In this document: positions 1-10,000 of the stretch, one piece after another
Numbering within the stretch: position 1 is the stretch's first letter
Layout: each line of letters begins with the position of its first letter
DNA from: Yamagishiella unicocca
Lineage: Eukaryota; Chlorophyta; Chlorophyceae; Chlamydomonadales; Volvocaceae
Direction: 5' to 3'
NCBI GenBank assembly: GCA_003116995.1
Contig: BDSL01000012.1
Span: forward strand, 620,001 to 684,000
DNA length: 64,000 bases
Notes under the pieces: model-generated
What the model was told of the DNA's origin: nothing
Databases searched by the model: none
What the model saw: only the letters and a program-made list of their open reading frames with translations
Program-made: the position numbers and the translations under genes

Positions 1-770
1 AACAAACTGGCTGACCAGAATATGGCAAACCAGCCACCAACGAAATCAACCTGACCAAGTAAGGTACCAAAGAACAAACAGTGGCATCAACCACCTAGCT
101 AGGGGGAAGTAGCCTAAATGGCCTCCCCTACAAACAGTATGTATATTGACAACACTTCAAGCAGCCCCTCAATCTGAGTAATTAACAGAGCACCTCAACA
201 AGTCAAAAAGAAGCCTCCCAGCACCACCTGATAAGACCCAAAGAGATTCCTCCCATACCAGGCCAGCACCCAGCCGGAAGCAAAATAAAAGGAGCAAAAG
301 GGGAGCTCCCACAGGACCACCAGCGAGTCGGGACCTTATCCGACCCCTCACAGTTGGGTGCCTGACCAACACATACTATGTGGCACCAGGTGGTGCGGGC
401 ATATAGGGGTGGAGTCCGCCCCTCAGTTCCCCACCCCTTACTTAATACACGCCAGGCTCTGGCAGGTGTAATTTATTATTTTTATTATTACAATGCGGCC
501 CTGAACAGCCCGCAACAGAGGGTGGTGGGGACCAACCCGTCCTTCCCCTCATTTGGGACCCCTAGTGCCATGAAATCCCACAAACAGAACCAAAAGTCCA
601 TGACCCCATGCTGAATTGTGTGATCACACAAACTGACACCAGGGAAGACCCCATCTGGCGCCTTTTAAGGAAGCTGTAATGGCATGTACTGCCACCCAGC
701 ATCCATCACACTGACAGCTGCTAGTGCCACGATGTCCCAAATGTGCTGCATGCAGATATGCTACTTACAT

Positions 771-867
771 GCTACATACCTTTACGCTACATACCTTTGT
801 GCTACATACCCTACCCCATGCTACATACCCTACCCTGTGCTACATACCTGACCTAATGCTACATACC
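771..867. repeat. GCTACATACC minisatellite, copy 1
   Basis: Six GCTACATACC cores separated by 5-9 bp spacers. Copies 2 and 3 of the cassette have eight cores at the same place, so the array length differs between otherwise near-identical units. Confidence 0.9.
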
Positions 868-1135
868 CTCGTGTTACACATCAATAGCTACATGGCGACT
901 TTAGTGCCTGCCAGGCATTATGTCTGACTAGGAGCTGCCATAGTAGTGGGGTTGCCAAAATACAGCCCCACCTTTGGATTATTAGTTTTGCCATGGAAGC
1001 CCCTTTATTTATTAGTGCCTATTACACTGCCTATGCAGGTCACATTGCACTTCCTCGAGCAAAATGTGATAGAAAATGCCAAATGTGCCTCTATAATGGA
1101 CTCAACAGGCATCCCATACAGGAATATGCCAAAAT

Positions 1136-1207
1136 AGGGCCCCTCCGGGTTTGAACCGGAGACCTGCTGATCTGCAGTCAGCTGCTCTACCACTGAGCTA
1201 GAGACCC
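1136..1207 (-). tRNA. tRNA-Cys(GCA), copy 1
   Basis: 72-nt cloverleaf on the minus strand. The acceptor strands GGGTCTC and GGGGCCC pair with two G-U pairs. The D stem is GCTC/GAGC, and the anticodon stem GCTGA/TCAGC has loop CTGCAGA (anticodon GCA). The T arm has stem TCCGG/CCGGA and loop TTCAAAC. The discriminator base is U, as usual for tRNA-Cys. A TTTT run lies a few bases downstream (positions 1131-1134 on the complement) and can serve as Pol III terminator. Confidence 0.95.
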
Positions 1208-1251
1208 AACCAACCAACATATGCACTCAGCACAGGACTGGCCTCTGTGGT

Positions 1252-1323
1252 GGGGAGTTGCGGGAATTGAACCCACGACCTCTCGCACCCTAAGCGAGAA
1301 TCATACCACTAGACCAAACTCCC
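1252..1323 (-). tRNA. tRNA-Pro(AGG), copy 1
   Basis: 72-nt cloverleaf on the minus strand. Acceptor strands GGGAGTT/AACTCCC pair perfectly. The anticodon stem CTCGC/GCGAG has loop TTAGGGT (anticodon AGG). The T loop is TTCAATT and the discriminator base is C. No T run separates it from tRNA-Cys, 44 nt downstream, so the two may be transcribed together. Confidence 0.95.
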
Positions 1324-1860
1324 ACATTCCTAAAGGCCAGCAGGCCATCAACGGCCAAAACGGCCAAACCGAACCCAACCAGCCAAAATGCTGGTCTCTC
1401 TCTCAAAATGCGGCCACTGTAACGCGGTCTCTCTCAAAAATGGCCAAAAAAAATGGCGACCCAAACTGCCAAAACTGCCAAAGCAGCAAAAACAGCCAAC
1501 AAATGGCAAAACCCAAACATCCTCCTGAAGGATCTACCCAGTATTTACCCAGTTTCCAGGAAAACACTCCCCTGAACACAATGCCCATGGCAGATGGTAG
1601 TTGACAAATGGCAGCTGTGGATATAAGAGATTGTACATGTATGGGCCTTCAGAGTGAAGGGTTCTTCCCAATTGAGGCATGCTTGCTGCTTTTGCCTACT
1701 TTGTTTTGCTGGCACCTTAGAGCTAAGCTCCGTGTAACCCCCTACTGTTTCACTGGCTCAGTAGTGAGCCTAATGTGTGAGTCATAGGGATGAGTTTTTC
1801 GAGGTTTTGTTGCTTGATTAGGAACCTTGGTGGTGCTTAATTTGGATCTACACCTGCACA

Positions 1861-1933
1861 GCGGATTTAGCTCAGTTGGGAGAGCGCTAGACTGAAGATC
1901 TAGAGGTCGCTAGTTCGATCCTAGCAATTCGCA
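1861..1933 (+). tRNA. tRNA-Phe(GAA), copy 1
   Basis: 73-nt cloverleaf. Acceptor strands GCGGATT/AATTCGC pair with one G-U pair. The anticodon stem CTAGA/TCTAG has loop CTGAAGA (anticodon GAA). The T arm carries GTTCGATCC and the discriminator base is A. The sequence is close to plant-type tRNA-Phe. Confidence 0.95.
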
Positions 1934-2410
1934 GGCTGACAGCCTTCCGAATGTAAGGAATTAAATAGAATTACCGCATAACTAGTTTTAATGTATCAGA
2001 CAGGGATGTGAGAACAGGGTACCTAGCGATAAGCTATACAGAATGGAGGGTGGGAATGGATCTCAAGCAAAACAATCCATATGATTCAAATTCAAAACAA
2101 CTCACAGAGGGAACCGATTTGAGAACTCAATTTGGACATGGAAAGAGTAATAAACAGCCTCCAACAGGTGGTTGTTAGACATGGGAGTAGGTGAGTAGGT
2201 AGAACCTATTACCCAACTACTAGTAATACTGAAGGAGAACACGCCTGAAAAGGTGTATTGAGCGCCCAGGAAAAGTTACATCAATGGGTACGACATGTAC
2301 ATCAATGGGTGTGACAATCTTCATGCTTCTTTTTCACCTGAAGGCAAGTAAGCAAGTCCAACAATGTGCACTTGGTCCTCAACATAGCACTGTGCTACAA
2401 CAAATTTGCG

Positions 2411-2432
2411 GTCCAGACCTTCAGGTCTGGAC
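2411..2432. repeat. Perfect 10-bp hairpin in the cassette, copy 1
   Basis: GTCCAGACCT, two loop bases, then the exact reverse complement. It is present at the same place in copy 2 (11373-11394). Copy 3 ends before reaching it. Confidence 0.85.
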
Positions 2433-3323
2433 ACCACTTTACCTCCCTAAAATGTAGTAGCTGGTAGTAGTAACTGTTACAGTGGGCCCCACACAAGAAG
2501 GTAGATAGATCCATCAGGTGCATCACCTGACACTGAAAGAGACACAGGAAGAAGAACAAACTGGCTGACCAGAATATGGCAAACCAGCCACCAACGAAAT
2601 CAACCTGACCAAGTAAGGTACCAAAGAACAAACAGTGGCATCAACCACCTAGCTAGGGGGAAGTAGCCTAAATGGCCTCCCCTACAAACAGTATGTATAT
2701 TGACAACACTTCAAGCAGCCCCTCAATCTGAGTAATTAACAGAGCACCTCAACAAGTCAAAAAGAAGCCTCCCAGCACCACCTGATAAGACCCAAAGAGA
2801 TTCCTCCCATACCAGGCCAGCACCCAGCCGGAAGCAAAATAAAAGGAGCAAAAGGGGAGCTCCCACAGGACCACCAGCGAGTCGGGACCTTATCCGACCC
2901 CTCACAGTTGGGTGCCTGACCAACACATACTATGTGGCACCAGGTGGTGCGGGCATATAGGGGTGGAGTCCGCCCCTCAGTTCCCCACCCCTTACTTAAT
3001 ACACGCCAGGCTCTGGCAGGTGTAATTTATTATTTTTATTATTACAATGCGGCCCTGAACAGCCCGCAACAGAGGGTGGTGGGGACCAACCCGTCCTTCC
3101 CCTCATTTGGGACCCCTAGTGCCATGAAATCCCACAAACAGAACCAAAAGTCCATGACCCCATGCTGAATTGTGTGATCACACAAACTGACACCAGGGAA
3201 GACCCCATCTGGCGCCTTTAAGGAAGCTGTAATGGCATGTACTGCCACCCAGCATCCATCACACTGACAGCTGCTAGTGCCACGATGTCCCAAATGTGCT
3301 GCATGCAGATATGCTACTTACAT

Positions 3324-3450
3324 GCTACATACCTTTACGCTACATACCTTTGTGCTACATACCTTTGTGCTACATACCCTTGTGCTACATACCCTACCCC
3401 ATGCTACATACCCTACCCTGTGCTACATACCTGACCTAATGCTACATACC
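3324..3450. repeat. GCTACATACC minisatellite, copy 2
   Basis: Eight GCTACATACC cores. The extra two cores relative to copy 1 are of the TTTGT/CTTGT spacer type, which suggests local slippage or unequal exchange. Confidence 0.9.
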
Positions 3451-3718
3451 CTCGTGTTACACATCAATAGCTACATGGCGACTTTAGTGCCTGCCAGGCA
3501 TTATGTCTGACTAGGAGCTGCCATAGTAGTGGGGTTGCCAAAATACAGCCCCACCTTTGGATTATTAGTTTTGCCATGGAAGCCCCTTTATTTATTAGTG
3601 CCTATTACACTGCCTATGCAGGTCACATTGCACTTCCTCGAGCAAAATGTGATAGAAAATGCCAAATGTGCCTCTATAATGGGCTCAACAGGCATCCCAT
3701 ACAGGAATATGCCAAAAT

Positions 3719-3790
3719 AGGGCCCCTCCGGGTTTGAACCGGAGACCTGCTGATCTGCAGTCAGCTGCTCTACCACTGAGCTAGAGACCC
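3719..3790 (-). tRNA. tRNA-Cys(GCA), copy 2
   Basis: Identical in sequence and fold to the copy at 1136-1207, with the same downstream TTTT. Confidence 0.95.
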
Positions 3791-3834
3791 AACCAACCAA
3801 CATATGCACTCAGCACAGGACTGGCCTCTGTGGT

Positions 3835-3906
3835 GGGGAGTTGCGGGAATTGAACCCACGACCTCTCGCACCCTAAGCGAGAATCATACCACTAGACCAA
3901 ACTCCC
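3835..3906 (-). tRNA. tRNA-Pro(AGG), copy 2
   Basis: Identical to the copy at 1252-1323. It lies 44 nt upstream of tRNA-Cys on the same strand. Confidence 0.95.
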
Positions 3907-4417
3907 ACATTCCTAAAGGCCAGCAGGCCATCAACGGCCAAAACGGCCAAACCGAACCCAACCAGCCAAAATGGCGGTCTCTCTCTCTCTAAAATGGCCA
4001 CCAAAAAAAATGGCGACCCAAACTGCCAAAACTGCCAAAGCAGCAAAAACAGCCAACAAATGGCAAAACCCAAACATCCTCCTGAAGGATCTACCCAGTA
4101 TTTACCCAGTTTCCAGGAAAACACTCCCCTGAACACAATGCCCATGGCAGATGGTAGTTGACAAATGGCAGCTGTGGATATAAGAGATTGTACATGTATG
4201 GGCCTTCAGAGTGAAGGGTTCTTCCCAATTGAGGCATGCTTGCTGCTTTTGCCTACTTTGTTTTGCTGGCACCTTAGAGCTAAGCTCCGTGTAACCCCCT
4301 ACTGTTTCACTGGCTCAGTAGTGAGCCTAATGTGTGAGTCATAGGGATGAGTTTTTCGAGGTTTTGTTGCTTGATTAGGAACCTTGGTGGTGCTTAATTA
4401 GGATCTACACCTGCACA

Positions 4418-4490
4418 GCGGATTTAGCTCAGTTGGGAGAGCGCTAGACTGAAGATCTAGAGGTCGCTAGTTCGATCCTAGCAATTCGCA
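4418..4490 (+). tRNA. tRNA-Phe(GAA), copy 2
   Basis: Identical to the copy at 1861-1933. It lies about 240 bp left of the retrotransposon insertion. Confidence 0.95.
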
Positions 4491-4732
4491 GGCTGACAGC
4501 CTTCCGAATGTAAGGAATTAAATAGAATTACCGCATAACTAGTTTTAATGTATCAGACAGGGATGTGAGAACAGGGTACCTAGCGATAAGCTATACAGAA
4601 TGGAGGGTGGGAATGGATCTCAAGCAAAACAATCCATATGATTCAAATTCAAAACAACTCACAGAGGGAACCGATTTGAGAACTCAATTTGGACATGGAA
4701 AGAGTAATAAACAGCCTCCAACAGGTGGTTGT

Positions 4733-5654
4733 TGATGTATACCAGCCAAAGTCCAGATTTGGTGGTAGTGAGAACTACCGTGTCACGACACAGCGCGTAA
4801 CCATCACAGCGCGTAACCATCACAGCGCGTGCAGAGTGCGTTGGTTGCCGTACGCTAAGGGCATGAGTTGCGCCCTGCGGTTAGCGTTGTCTGGTAGATG
4901 TGGTTACATGGCTTTGATTGCCGGTAATTACAGTAGTTATATTAGAGCTATCGTTATAGTAGATGTGAAGCCAACGGACACATGGCATGTGTCGGCAGCA
5001 TTGGTAGATGTGCTCCAGGGATGGCAGTTAGCCACGTTCGGGAGCGCACCTAGGCCCGCTGCCTGGAATGCCCAGGCAGCGGAGTTTGTCGCCACAAACT
5101 AACAAAGTCTGGAAGAAACAGCCCTGTACTGACACATCGCTGTAAGACTAGTGCGTACCTCCGCCCATTCTCTCAACAGCATCCACAACTTGCACGTCGC
5201 AGTGTGTTGATTGCTCAGCCGTAACCGGCAGTCTTTTCGCTCTCTTCACTCCAAGAGCCGACGCACGCGCGTCGGTGCCGCGTCCGGCAGCCAGGCGGCC
5301 TCTGGAGCAGCGAATCCTCGACAAACTCCGCTAGTCTTCCATAGGCTCACCCGCCCTGCACAACACGCTGTGTGTCGTGACAACCGGTTAGAGAAAGAGC
5401 GAGCCGTCTTGACACAGCGAGCGCTCGACGTCGTACACACAGTTCGACGTCCTCCAGGCCTCGACATAGCCAGAACCTCCAACCGATGAAACATCAGTGG
5501 GACCACACAGGTCCACTACCAGTAGCCGAAGCCACCACACTGACACACAGTCAGTGCGCCCGGTTGCCGAAGCATCCGTTGCACTCCACACAGGAGTGAC
5601 CGTCACGCCACACAGGCGTAACTCTGCACCGCGCCACACAGGCGTGATACAACA
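4733..5654 (-). repeat. 3' LTR (with nested insertion)
   Basis: Runs from TGATGTATACC to GATACAACA, TG...CA at both ends. It is 922 bp long because a 602-bp element plus its 4-bp target duplication sits at 4781-5386. Without it the LTR is 316 bp, exactly the length of the other LTR. Confidence 0.95.
4781..5382. mobile_element. Nested 602-bp element (solo LTR or small TIR transposon)
   Basis: Begins TGTCACGACACA and ends with its exact reverse complement TGTGTCGTGACA; a further ~5 bp matches after a 2-bp gap. It is flanked by the 4-bp duplication ACCG (4777-4780 and 5383-5386), and the other LTR shows the empty site. Just inside the left end are ~2.5 copies of a 16-bp repeat containing CAGCGCGTAACC. 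No convincing protein is encoded. TG...CA ends fit a solo LTR of another family. The 12-bp perfect inverted ends fit a small DNA transposon equally well. Confidence 0.85.
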
Positions 5655-5670
5655 ACTATCCCCCCTCCGG
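5655..5670 (-). other. Polypurine tract
   Basis: Minus strand GGAGGGGGGATAG ends one base before the 3' LTR. The pol stop codon TAG (5656-5658) lies inside the tract, so coding runs to the LTR edge. Confidence 0.8.
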
Positions 5671-8600
5671 ACGCAGCGTCCTCGCCGAGTCCTTAGCCCG
5701 CGTCCGGGCGGCCTCAAGCTCTACTGCCATGTCCGGAGTAAAGTTCCCTGCCGGTTCCCAACTGTTGTCCTCCGACGGGTAGCCAGCCCACTTGACCAGG
5801 AACTCGTGCACGTTGCGCTTGCGTCGCCCAGAACCAAGCCGTCGAACGCGATAATCCAAAATGCGCTCCACAGTAAAGAACGACTGGTTACTGAGCCAAG
5901 CAACAGGAGTGGACTCAACAGTGGGTGTGTCAGCGTCAGAGGGCCCGGCACCGGCTTCCGCACGGTACGGCCGCAGCAATGACACATGGAAGGTAGGGTG
6001 AATGCGCATATCCGCGGGCAACTGCAACTCCGCCGCAACGGAACCCACCATGCGTTTCACAGGGTACGGACCCACCCACCTCGGCAACAACTTTCGGGGA
6101 CCAACCGCCAGGGGACGCAGGTTCTTAGTGCTGAGCAACACCAACTGACCTGGCACAAAGCGTACGTCCTTCTTGTCGCGGTTGTAGTACTCTGCAGTAC
6201 ATTGCTGCGCAGCTTCCAAACAACGCTTCGCGTCTGAGAGCCGTTCGGCGAAGGACCGCACGAACACCTTGGCTGCCGGAACCGGGACATCAAACTCGCG
6301 CCACACAGGCACCGCAGGATGATAGCCGTAATTTAGGAAAAAGGGCGACTGTCCCGTCGACCGGTTCACAGCGTTATTCATGGCAAACTCTGCCGCACTA
6401 AGGTACGTATCCCACGCAGTCGGATTGAGCCCGGCGAAGTTACGCAACATATCGCCCAACGTCCGGTTCATGCGTTCAGTTTGGCCGTCAGACTGGGGGT
6501 GATACGCCGTCGACAGGTTTGTGCGCATGTTCACTAGCGTACCTAACGCGTCCCAAAACTTACTCGCAAACTGAGGGCCACGATCCGACACGACAGACTG
6601 GGGCACGCCGTGAAGACGCACAACGTTATCGTAAAACAAGCGGGCCGTCTGCTCGGCCGTAACCGACGTCGTGCACGGCGCGAAGTGCACCATCTTCGTA
6701 AGGCGATCAACAAGCACCAAAATAGCGTCGTATCCCCCCTCAGTTTTGGGAAGCGCAACAACGTAATCTAAAGACACACTCTCCCACGGGTTATTAGGAA
6801 TTGGCAAAGGTTGCAACAGCCCATGCGGCTTACCGGACAGGGGCTTGTTACGCTGGCAGATGTCACACAAAGTCACGTAGTTAGCAGCGTCGCGGGCCAT
6901 CCGAGGCCACCAAAAGACGCGACGAACCATCTCCAGCAGGCGCGTAGAACCCGGGTGACCAGCTAACGGATCCTCATGGTAGCGCGCCAGGATGTCTCGC
7001 CGCAGCAAGTCATCATGAGGCACCACCACAAGGCGCTTGTCGCCCTCCGAGCGGAGCCAAAGACCGTGCTCAGAGACAAGCGAAGCGGTGTTAGCAGGAT
7101 CAGCAAACCAGGGATCAGACGCATACGCACTGCGAACCCGCTCGGATAAGCCAGCAGGGGTGACGGCGCGTGCGGACGACTGACGACGTGTGACAGCATT
7201 CAGCACAACTAGGTGCAACGAAGGATGACGACTCAAAGCGTCAGCAATATTAAGCGTACCCGCACAGTATTCCCACGTATAATTAAAGCGCGCCATGTAC
7301 TCCATCCAACGGGCCTGGCGGCGATTAAGAGTAGGAACTCCTTGAAGAAACGTAAGGGGCTTGTGGTCCGTCTTGACAATAAACGGCCGGCCCTCCAGGT
7401 AGCAGCGCCACTCTCTCAAGGCGTGCAGTACAGCTAACAACTCCTGTTCACCTGTGGTATAATTACGCTCCGCGGGAGTGAACTTCTTACTGGTAAAGGC
7501 GATAGGTCGCCCTTCCTGCAAAAGAACAGCTCCGGAACCGTGAAGTGAAGCGTCGGAAACGAGCTCAACACGGAACGGCAGAGAGTAATCAGGGAACCTT
7601 AAAACAATGTCCTCCGCAACAGCACGTTTAATATTTTCAAACGCCTCCTGGCACGCGGGCGTCCAAGCGTCAGGGGACTTAAAAGCATCCTTACGCGTAA
7701 GGGACGTTAGCGGCGCAGCAAGGACGGAATAACGAGCAATAAATTTACGGAAGTAATTTGTCAACCCCAGGAACTTACGCAATTCTTGCAGCGTAGTCGG
7801 GGCAGGCCAGTCGCGAACAGCAGCCGTTTTACGCGGATCCATGCGTACCCCATCCGCAGAAACAATGTGGCCTAGATACTCCACCTGCGGTTGTGCCCAG
7901 TGGCACTTGGAGAGCTTCGCGTATAACTGTTCACGACGCAAGATGTCCAGGACCAACCGTAAGTGCGTCAAATGCTCTTCACGTGTCTTGGAATATATCA
8001 GGATATCATCTAGGTAGCAAACAACGAACTTATCCAGGTAGGGCCGGAAGATCCTGTTCATACAAGCCTGGAAAGTGGCGGGCGCGTTAACCAGCCCAAA
8101 ACTCAAAACAGTGTATTCAAAATGACCGAAAGGCGTAGTGAAAGCAGTCGCGGGGATGTCCGACTCTGCAATGCGGATCTGGTTATACCCCTGCTGCAAG
8201 TCGATGGAGCTAAAATACGCCGACCCACTCAAACGATCGAGCAGATCATCTACCCTAGGCAACGGGTAGCGGTTCTTCACGGTCACAGCGTTTAACCCAC
8301 GGTAATCAATACACATGCGTAGCGTCCCATCCTTCTTACCCACGAACAAGATGGGCGCAGAGTACGGAGAAGTGCTAGGCCTAACCATCCCCTTACGCAA
8401 CAAGTCCGTTACTTGCCTCTTGACCTCATCCAATTCCGGTTGACTCAGCCGATACATGGGACGCGACACCGGATGCGTACCAGGCATGAGCGGAATGGTG
8501 TGATCCACAGGGCGGACCGGGGGCAGACCTGGGATCTCCCGAAACACATCTGCGTACTCCTCCAAAACCGCAACAACCTCGGGATCGGGGGTCTCAGGCA

Positions 8601-9699
8601 CAACGGCGTTTAAGCACAACTTGGGGCGCACCAACAAAGCATGGGCACCTTTGCGAAGCATACGTTTAGCAGCTTTTCGACCCACGAGGGCGGGAGTTTC
8701 CGGGTGTTGGCACAAAGCAGCAGCGGCAAAATTCACGCAGGGTGCCTCCCCCTCAGACGGGGTGGCCCCCAACCCCGACAGCAAAGGCACGCGACAAACC
8801 GTAGCCCCCTTGCGCAGACGCAAGCACCGCGAAGCAAAGTCAAGCACGGCGGCGTACTTCGACAGGGTTGAGTTACCTAAAATGCACCCAGCAGTATCCG
8901 TTAAAGCAGGCAGAACATACGGCTCAACCGTAACCCGAAGGGAGCCGACAGCTAAGCGAACAGTAATTTGGCCCATAATAGCCTGCTTACCGCCATCAGC
9001 CAGGTTAACATGCTTCCATTCACACGGACGCACGGCCAGGTGTAGACGATCGACGACCTCCGCGCTAATGAAGTCATGACTAGCGCCAGAGTCGATCAAG
9101 GCAAGTAAAGGCATCCCACCAAGGCGTACGTTAACAAGGGGCAAAGAGGGACCTGCGTCGGAGGTAGCGTGCGCTAGCAAAACCGCAAGGCACGGCTCAG
9201 AGGGGACTGGCACGGGAGCGTTAGGGGCATCGTACCAGACCTCAGCGGCATACGGAAAGCCAGGCAACGCGACCGGACGGCCCTCTAAATTCAGCCCATT
9301 AAATAAAGCAGTACCAGACTCGAAGCGAAGCACTTGGCGCATACCTGAGAGCAGACCAGAAGCGCGGGCGGCGACGTGAGCAGGTAACAGCAAACCAATC
9401 GCAGTGTCAGGACGCCGACGCTTGCAGGTACGGTAATGCTCTAGGATACGACGCAAATGCCGAGCTGAGGAGGGGACAGACCAAACAGTGTGCCCACCGA
9501 GATCAACAGAAGATAGGGGCCGGCCTCGCGGGACGAACAAGTTACAGCAGTCCTGAAAGCCCGCACACACAGCAGTGGCGTCAAACGAGAAACGCCGGCC
9601 CACTAACTGTTCGATACGGTCAAGCAAAACTGGAAGGATCGCGCGGACTAAACGACGAGAAGGAAAGTCCAAAGGCGCGACCGACGACCCAGGGGGCAA
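5656..9699 (-). CDS. pol: Ty3 chromovirus Pol polyprotein
   Basis: A 1,347-residue uninterrupted frame; the frame itself opens after the UAG at 9729. Residues ~20-160 form an extra module resembling a degenerate Dam-type methyltransferase. The retropepsin motif LIDSGAS has its Asp at ~203. Reverse transcriptase runs ~395-600 with YLDD at 562-565. RNase H has Asp716, the EQELLA Glu, Asp778 and Asp820. Integrase has the zinc finger H908/H915/C945/C948 and catalytic D978, D1039 and E1075. A chromodomain at ~1275-1335 contains the [15 protein letters not shown] core, which would bind modified histone tails and target insertion. All catalytic residues are present, so Pol looks functional. Its first in-frame residues are not preceded by an ATG, consistent with expression as a Gag-Pol fusion. 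Confidence 0.95.
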   Translation of the reverse strand: MPPGSSVAPLDFPSRRLVRAILPVLLDRIEQLVGRRFSFDATAVCAGFQDCCNLFVPRGRPLSSVDLGGHTVWSVPSSARHLRRILEHYRTCKRRRPDTAIGLLLPAHVAARASGLLSGMRQVLRFESGTALFNGLNLEGRPVALPGFPYAAEVWYDAPNAPVPVPSEPCLAVLLAHATSDAGPSLPLVNVRLGGMPLLALIDSGASHDFISAEVVDRLHLAVRPCEWKHVNLADGGKQAIMGQITVRLAVGSLRVTVEPYVLPALTDTAGCILGNSTLSKYAAVLDFASRCLRLRKGATVCRVPLLSGLGATPSEGEAPCVNFAAAALCQHPETPALVGRKAAKRMLRKGAHALLVRPKLCLNAVVPETPDPEVVAVLEEYADVFREIPGLPPVRPVDHTIPLMPGTHPVSRPMYRLSQPELDEVKRQVTDLLRKGMVRPSTSPYSAPILFVGKKDGTLRMCIDYRGLNAVTVKNRYPLPRVDDLLDRLSGSAYFSSIDLQQGYNQIRIAESDIPATAFTTPFGHFEYTVLSFGLVNAPATFQACMNRIFRPYLDKFVVCYLDDILIYSKTREEHLTHLRLVLDILRREQLYAKLSKCHWAQPQVEYLGHIVSADGVRMDPRKTAAVRDWPAPTTLQELRKFLGLTNYFRKFIARYSVLAAPLTSLTRKDAFKSPDAWTPACQEAFENIKRAVAEDIVLRFPDYSLPFRVELVSDASLHGSGAVLLQEGRPIAFTSKKFTPAERNYTTGEQELLAVLHALREWRCYLEGRPFIVKTDHKPLTFLQGVPTLNRRQARWMEYMARFNYTWEYCAGTLNIADALSRHPSLHLVVLNAVTRRQSSARAVTPAGLSERVRSAYASDPWFADPANTASLVSEHGLWLRSEGDKRLVVVPHDDLLRRDILARYHEDPLAGHPGSTRLLEMVRRVFWWPRMARDAANYVTLCDICQRNKPLSGKPHGLLQPLPIPNNPWESVSLDYVVALPKTEGGYDAILVLVDRLTKMVHFAPCTTSVTAEQTARLFYDNVVRLHGVPQSVVSDRGPQFASKFWDALGTLVNMRTNLSTAYHPQSDGQTERMNRTLGDMLRNFAGLNPTAWDTYLSAAEFAMNNAVNRSTGQSPFFLNYGYHPAVPVWREFDVPVPAAKVFVRSFAERLSDAKRCLEAAQQCTAEYYNRDKKDVRFVPGQLVLLSTKNLRPLAVGPRKLLPRWVGPYPVKRMVGSVAAELQLPADMRIHPTFHVSLLRPYRAEAGAGPSDADTPTVESTPVAWLSNQSFFTVERILDYRVRRLGSGRRKRNVHEFLVKWAGYPSEDNSWEPAGNFTPDMAVELEAARTRAKDSARTLRPEGG

Positions 9700-9726
9700 C
9701 CCCTCAATACCAGCCTGGGCAACTTC

Positions 9727-10000
9727 CTAATCGGCCATCGCATCAGCCGCAGCAGCAGGGGGAGCCTTCTCCTTCTTGCCACGCCCCCGCTGGAAACGAT
9801 TGCCCTTGCGCTTCTTGTCCTGAGCCGGCTGCGAGCCCGGCGGAGGCCGGGGCCCCACTACAGAACAATCGGCTGCGATGTGACCCATGACCCCGCACTT
9901 ATAGCACTTCTTATCCGCGTGACGGGAGTTTCCACCCGCGGCCGCGGCGGCAACAACGGGAGCGGCAGGAGCGCGACGACGCTTGCGACCGGGAGCGGCT
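9727..10000 (-). CDS. Ty3 Gag nucleocapsid segment with CCHC zinc knuckle
   Basis: In the frame of pol, a basic Ala/Arg-rich linker leads to CYKCGVMGHIAADC, a canonical C-X2-C-X4-H-X4-C knuckle that binds retroelement RNA. A Lys/Arg-rich tail follows (QDKKRKGNRFQRGRGKKEK), ending Met-Ala-Asp-UAG at 9727-9729. The next codon continues straight into pol in the same frame. Only the frameshift near 10000 separates this segment from the capsid part. Confidence 0.85.

Larger units (their letters stand above)
1..2554. repeat. tRNA cassette tandem repeat, copy 1
   Basis: First visible copy of a ~2.55 kb unit repeated head to tail: the sequence at position 1 recurs at 2555 and 11517. Its order is a dispersed-repeat segment, a GCTACATACC minisatellite, tRNA-Cys and tRNA-Pro on the minus strand, tRNA-Phe on the plus strand, then a short perfect hairpin. 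Copies 1 and 2 are nearly identical, apart from minisatellite length and a few substitutions. Outside the tRNAs I see no credible protein gene; the short open frames are shared by all copies and look like nothing known. The window opens inside the array, so more copies may lie to the left. Confidence 0.93.

Noticed and set aside
169..614. Open frames of 67-78 residues on both strands in the cassette (also at 2723-3168 and 11685-12130)
   Set aside because: They recur only because the whole unit is duplicated, overlap each other on opposite strands, and have no recognisable motif or coding-like composition.
771..867. Could the GCTACATACC array be a CRISPR?
   Set aside because: Cores are 10 bp with 5-9 bp spacers, far shorter than CRISPR repeats and spacers, and the setting is eukaryotic nuclear DNA.
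4689..5102. 137-residue plus-strand frame across the retrotransposon boundary
   Set aside because: It starts in cassette DNA, crosses the target duplication and LTR edge, and ends in the nested element, so it cannot be an ancestral gene.
7213..9079. Plus-strand frames of 65-152 residues opposite Pol
   Set aside because: They are shadows of the 1,347-residue Pol frame, which carries all expected catalytic motifs.
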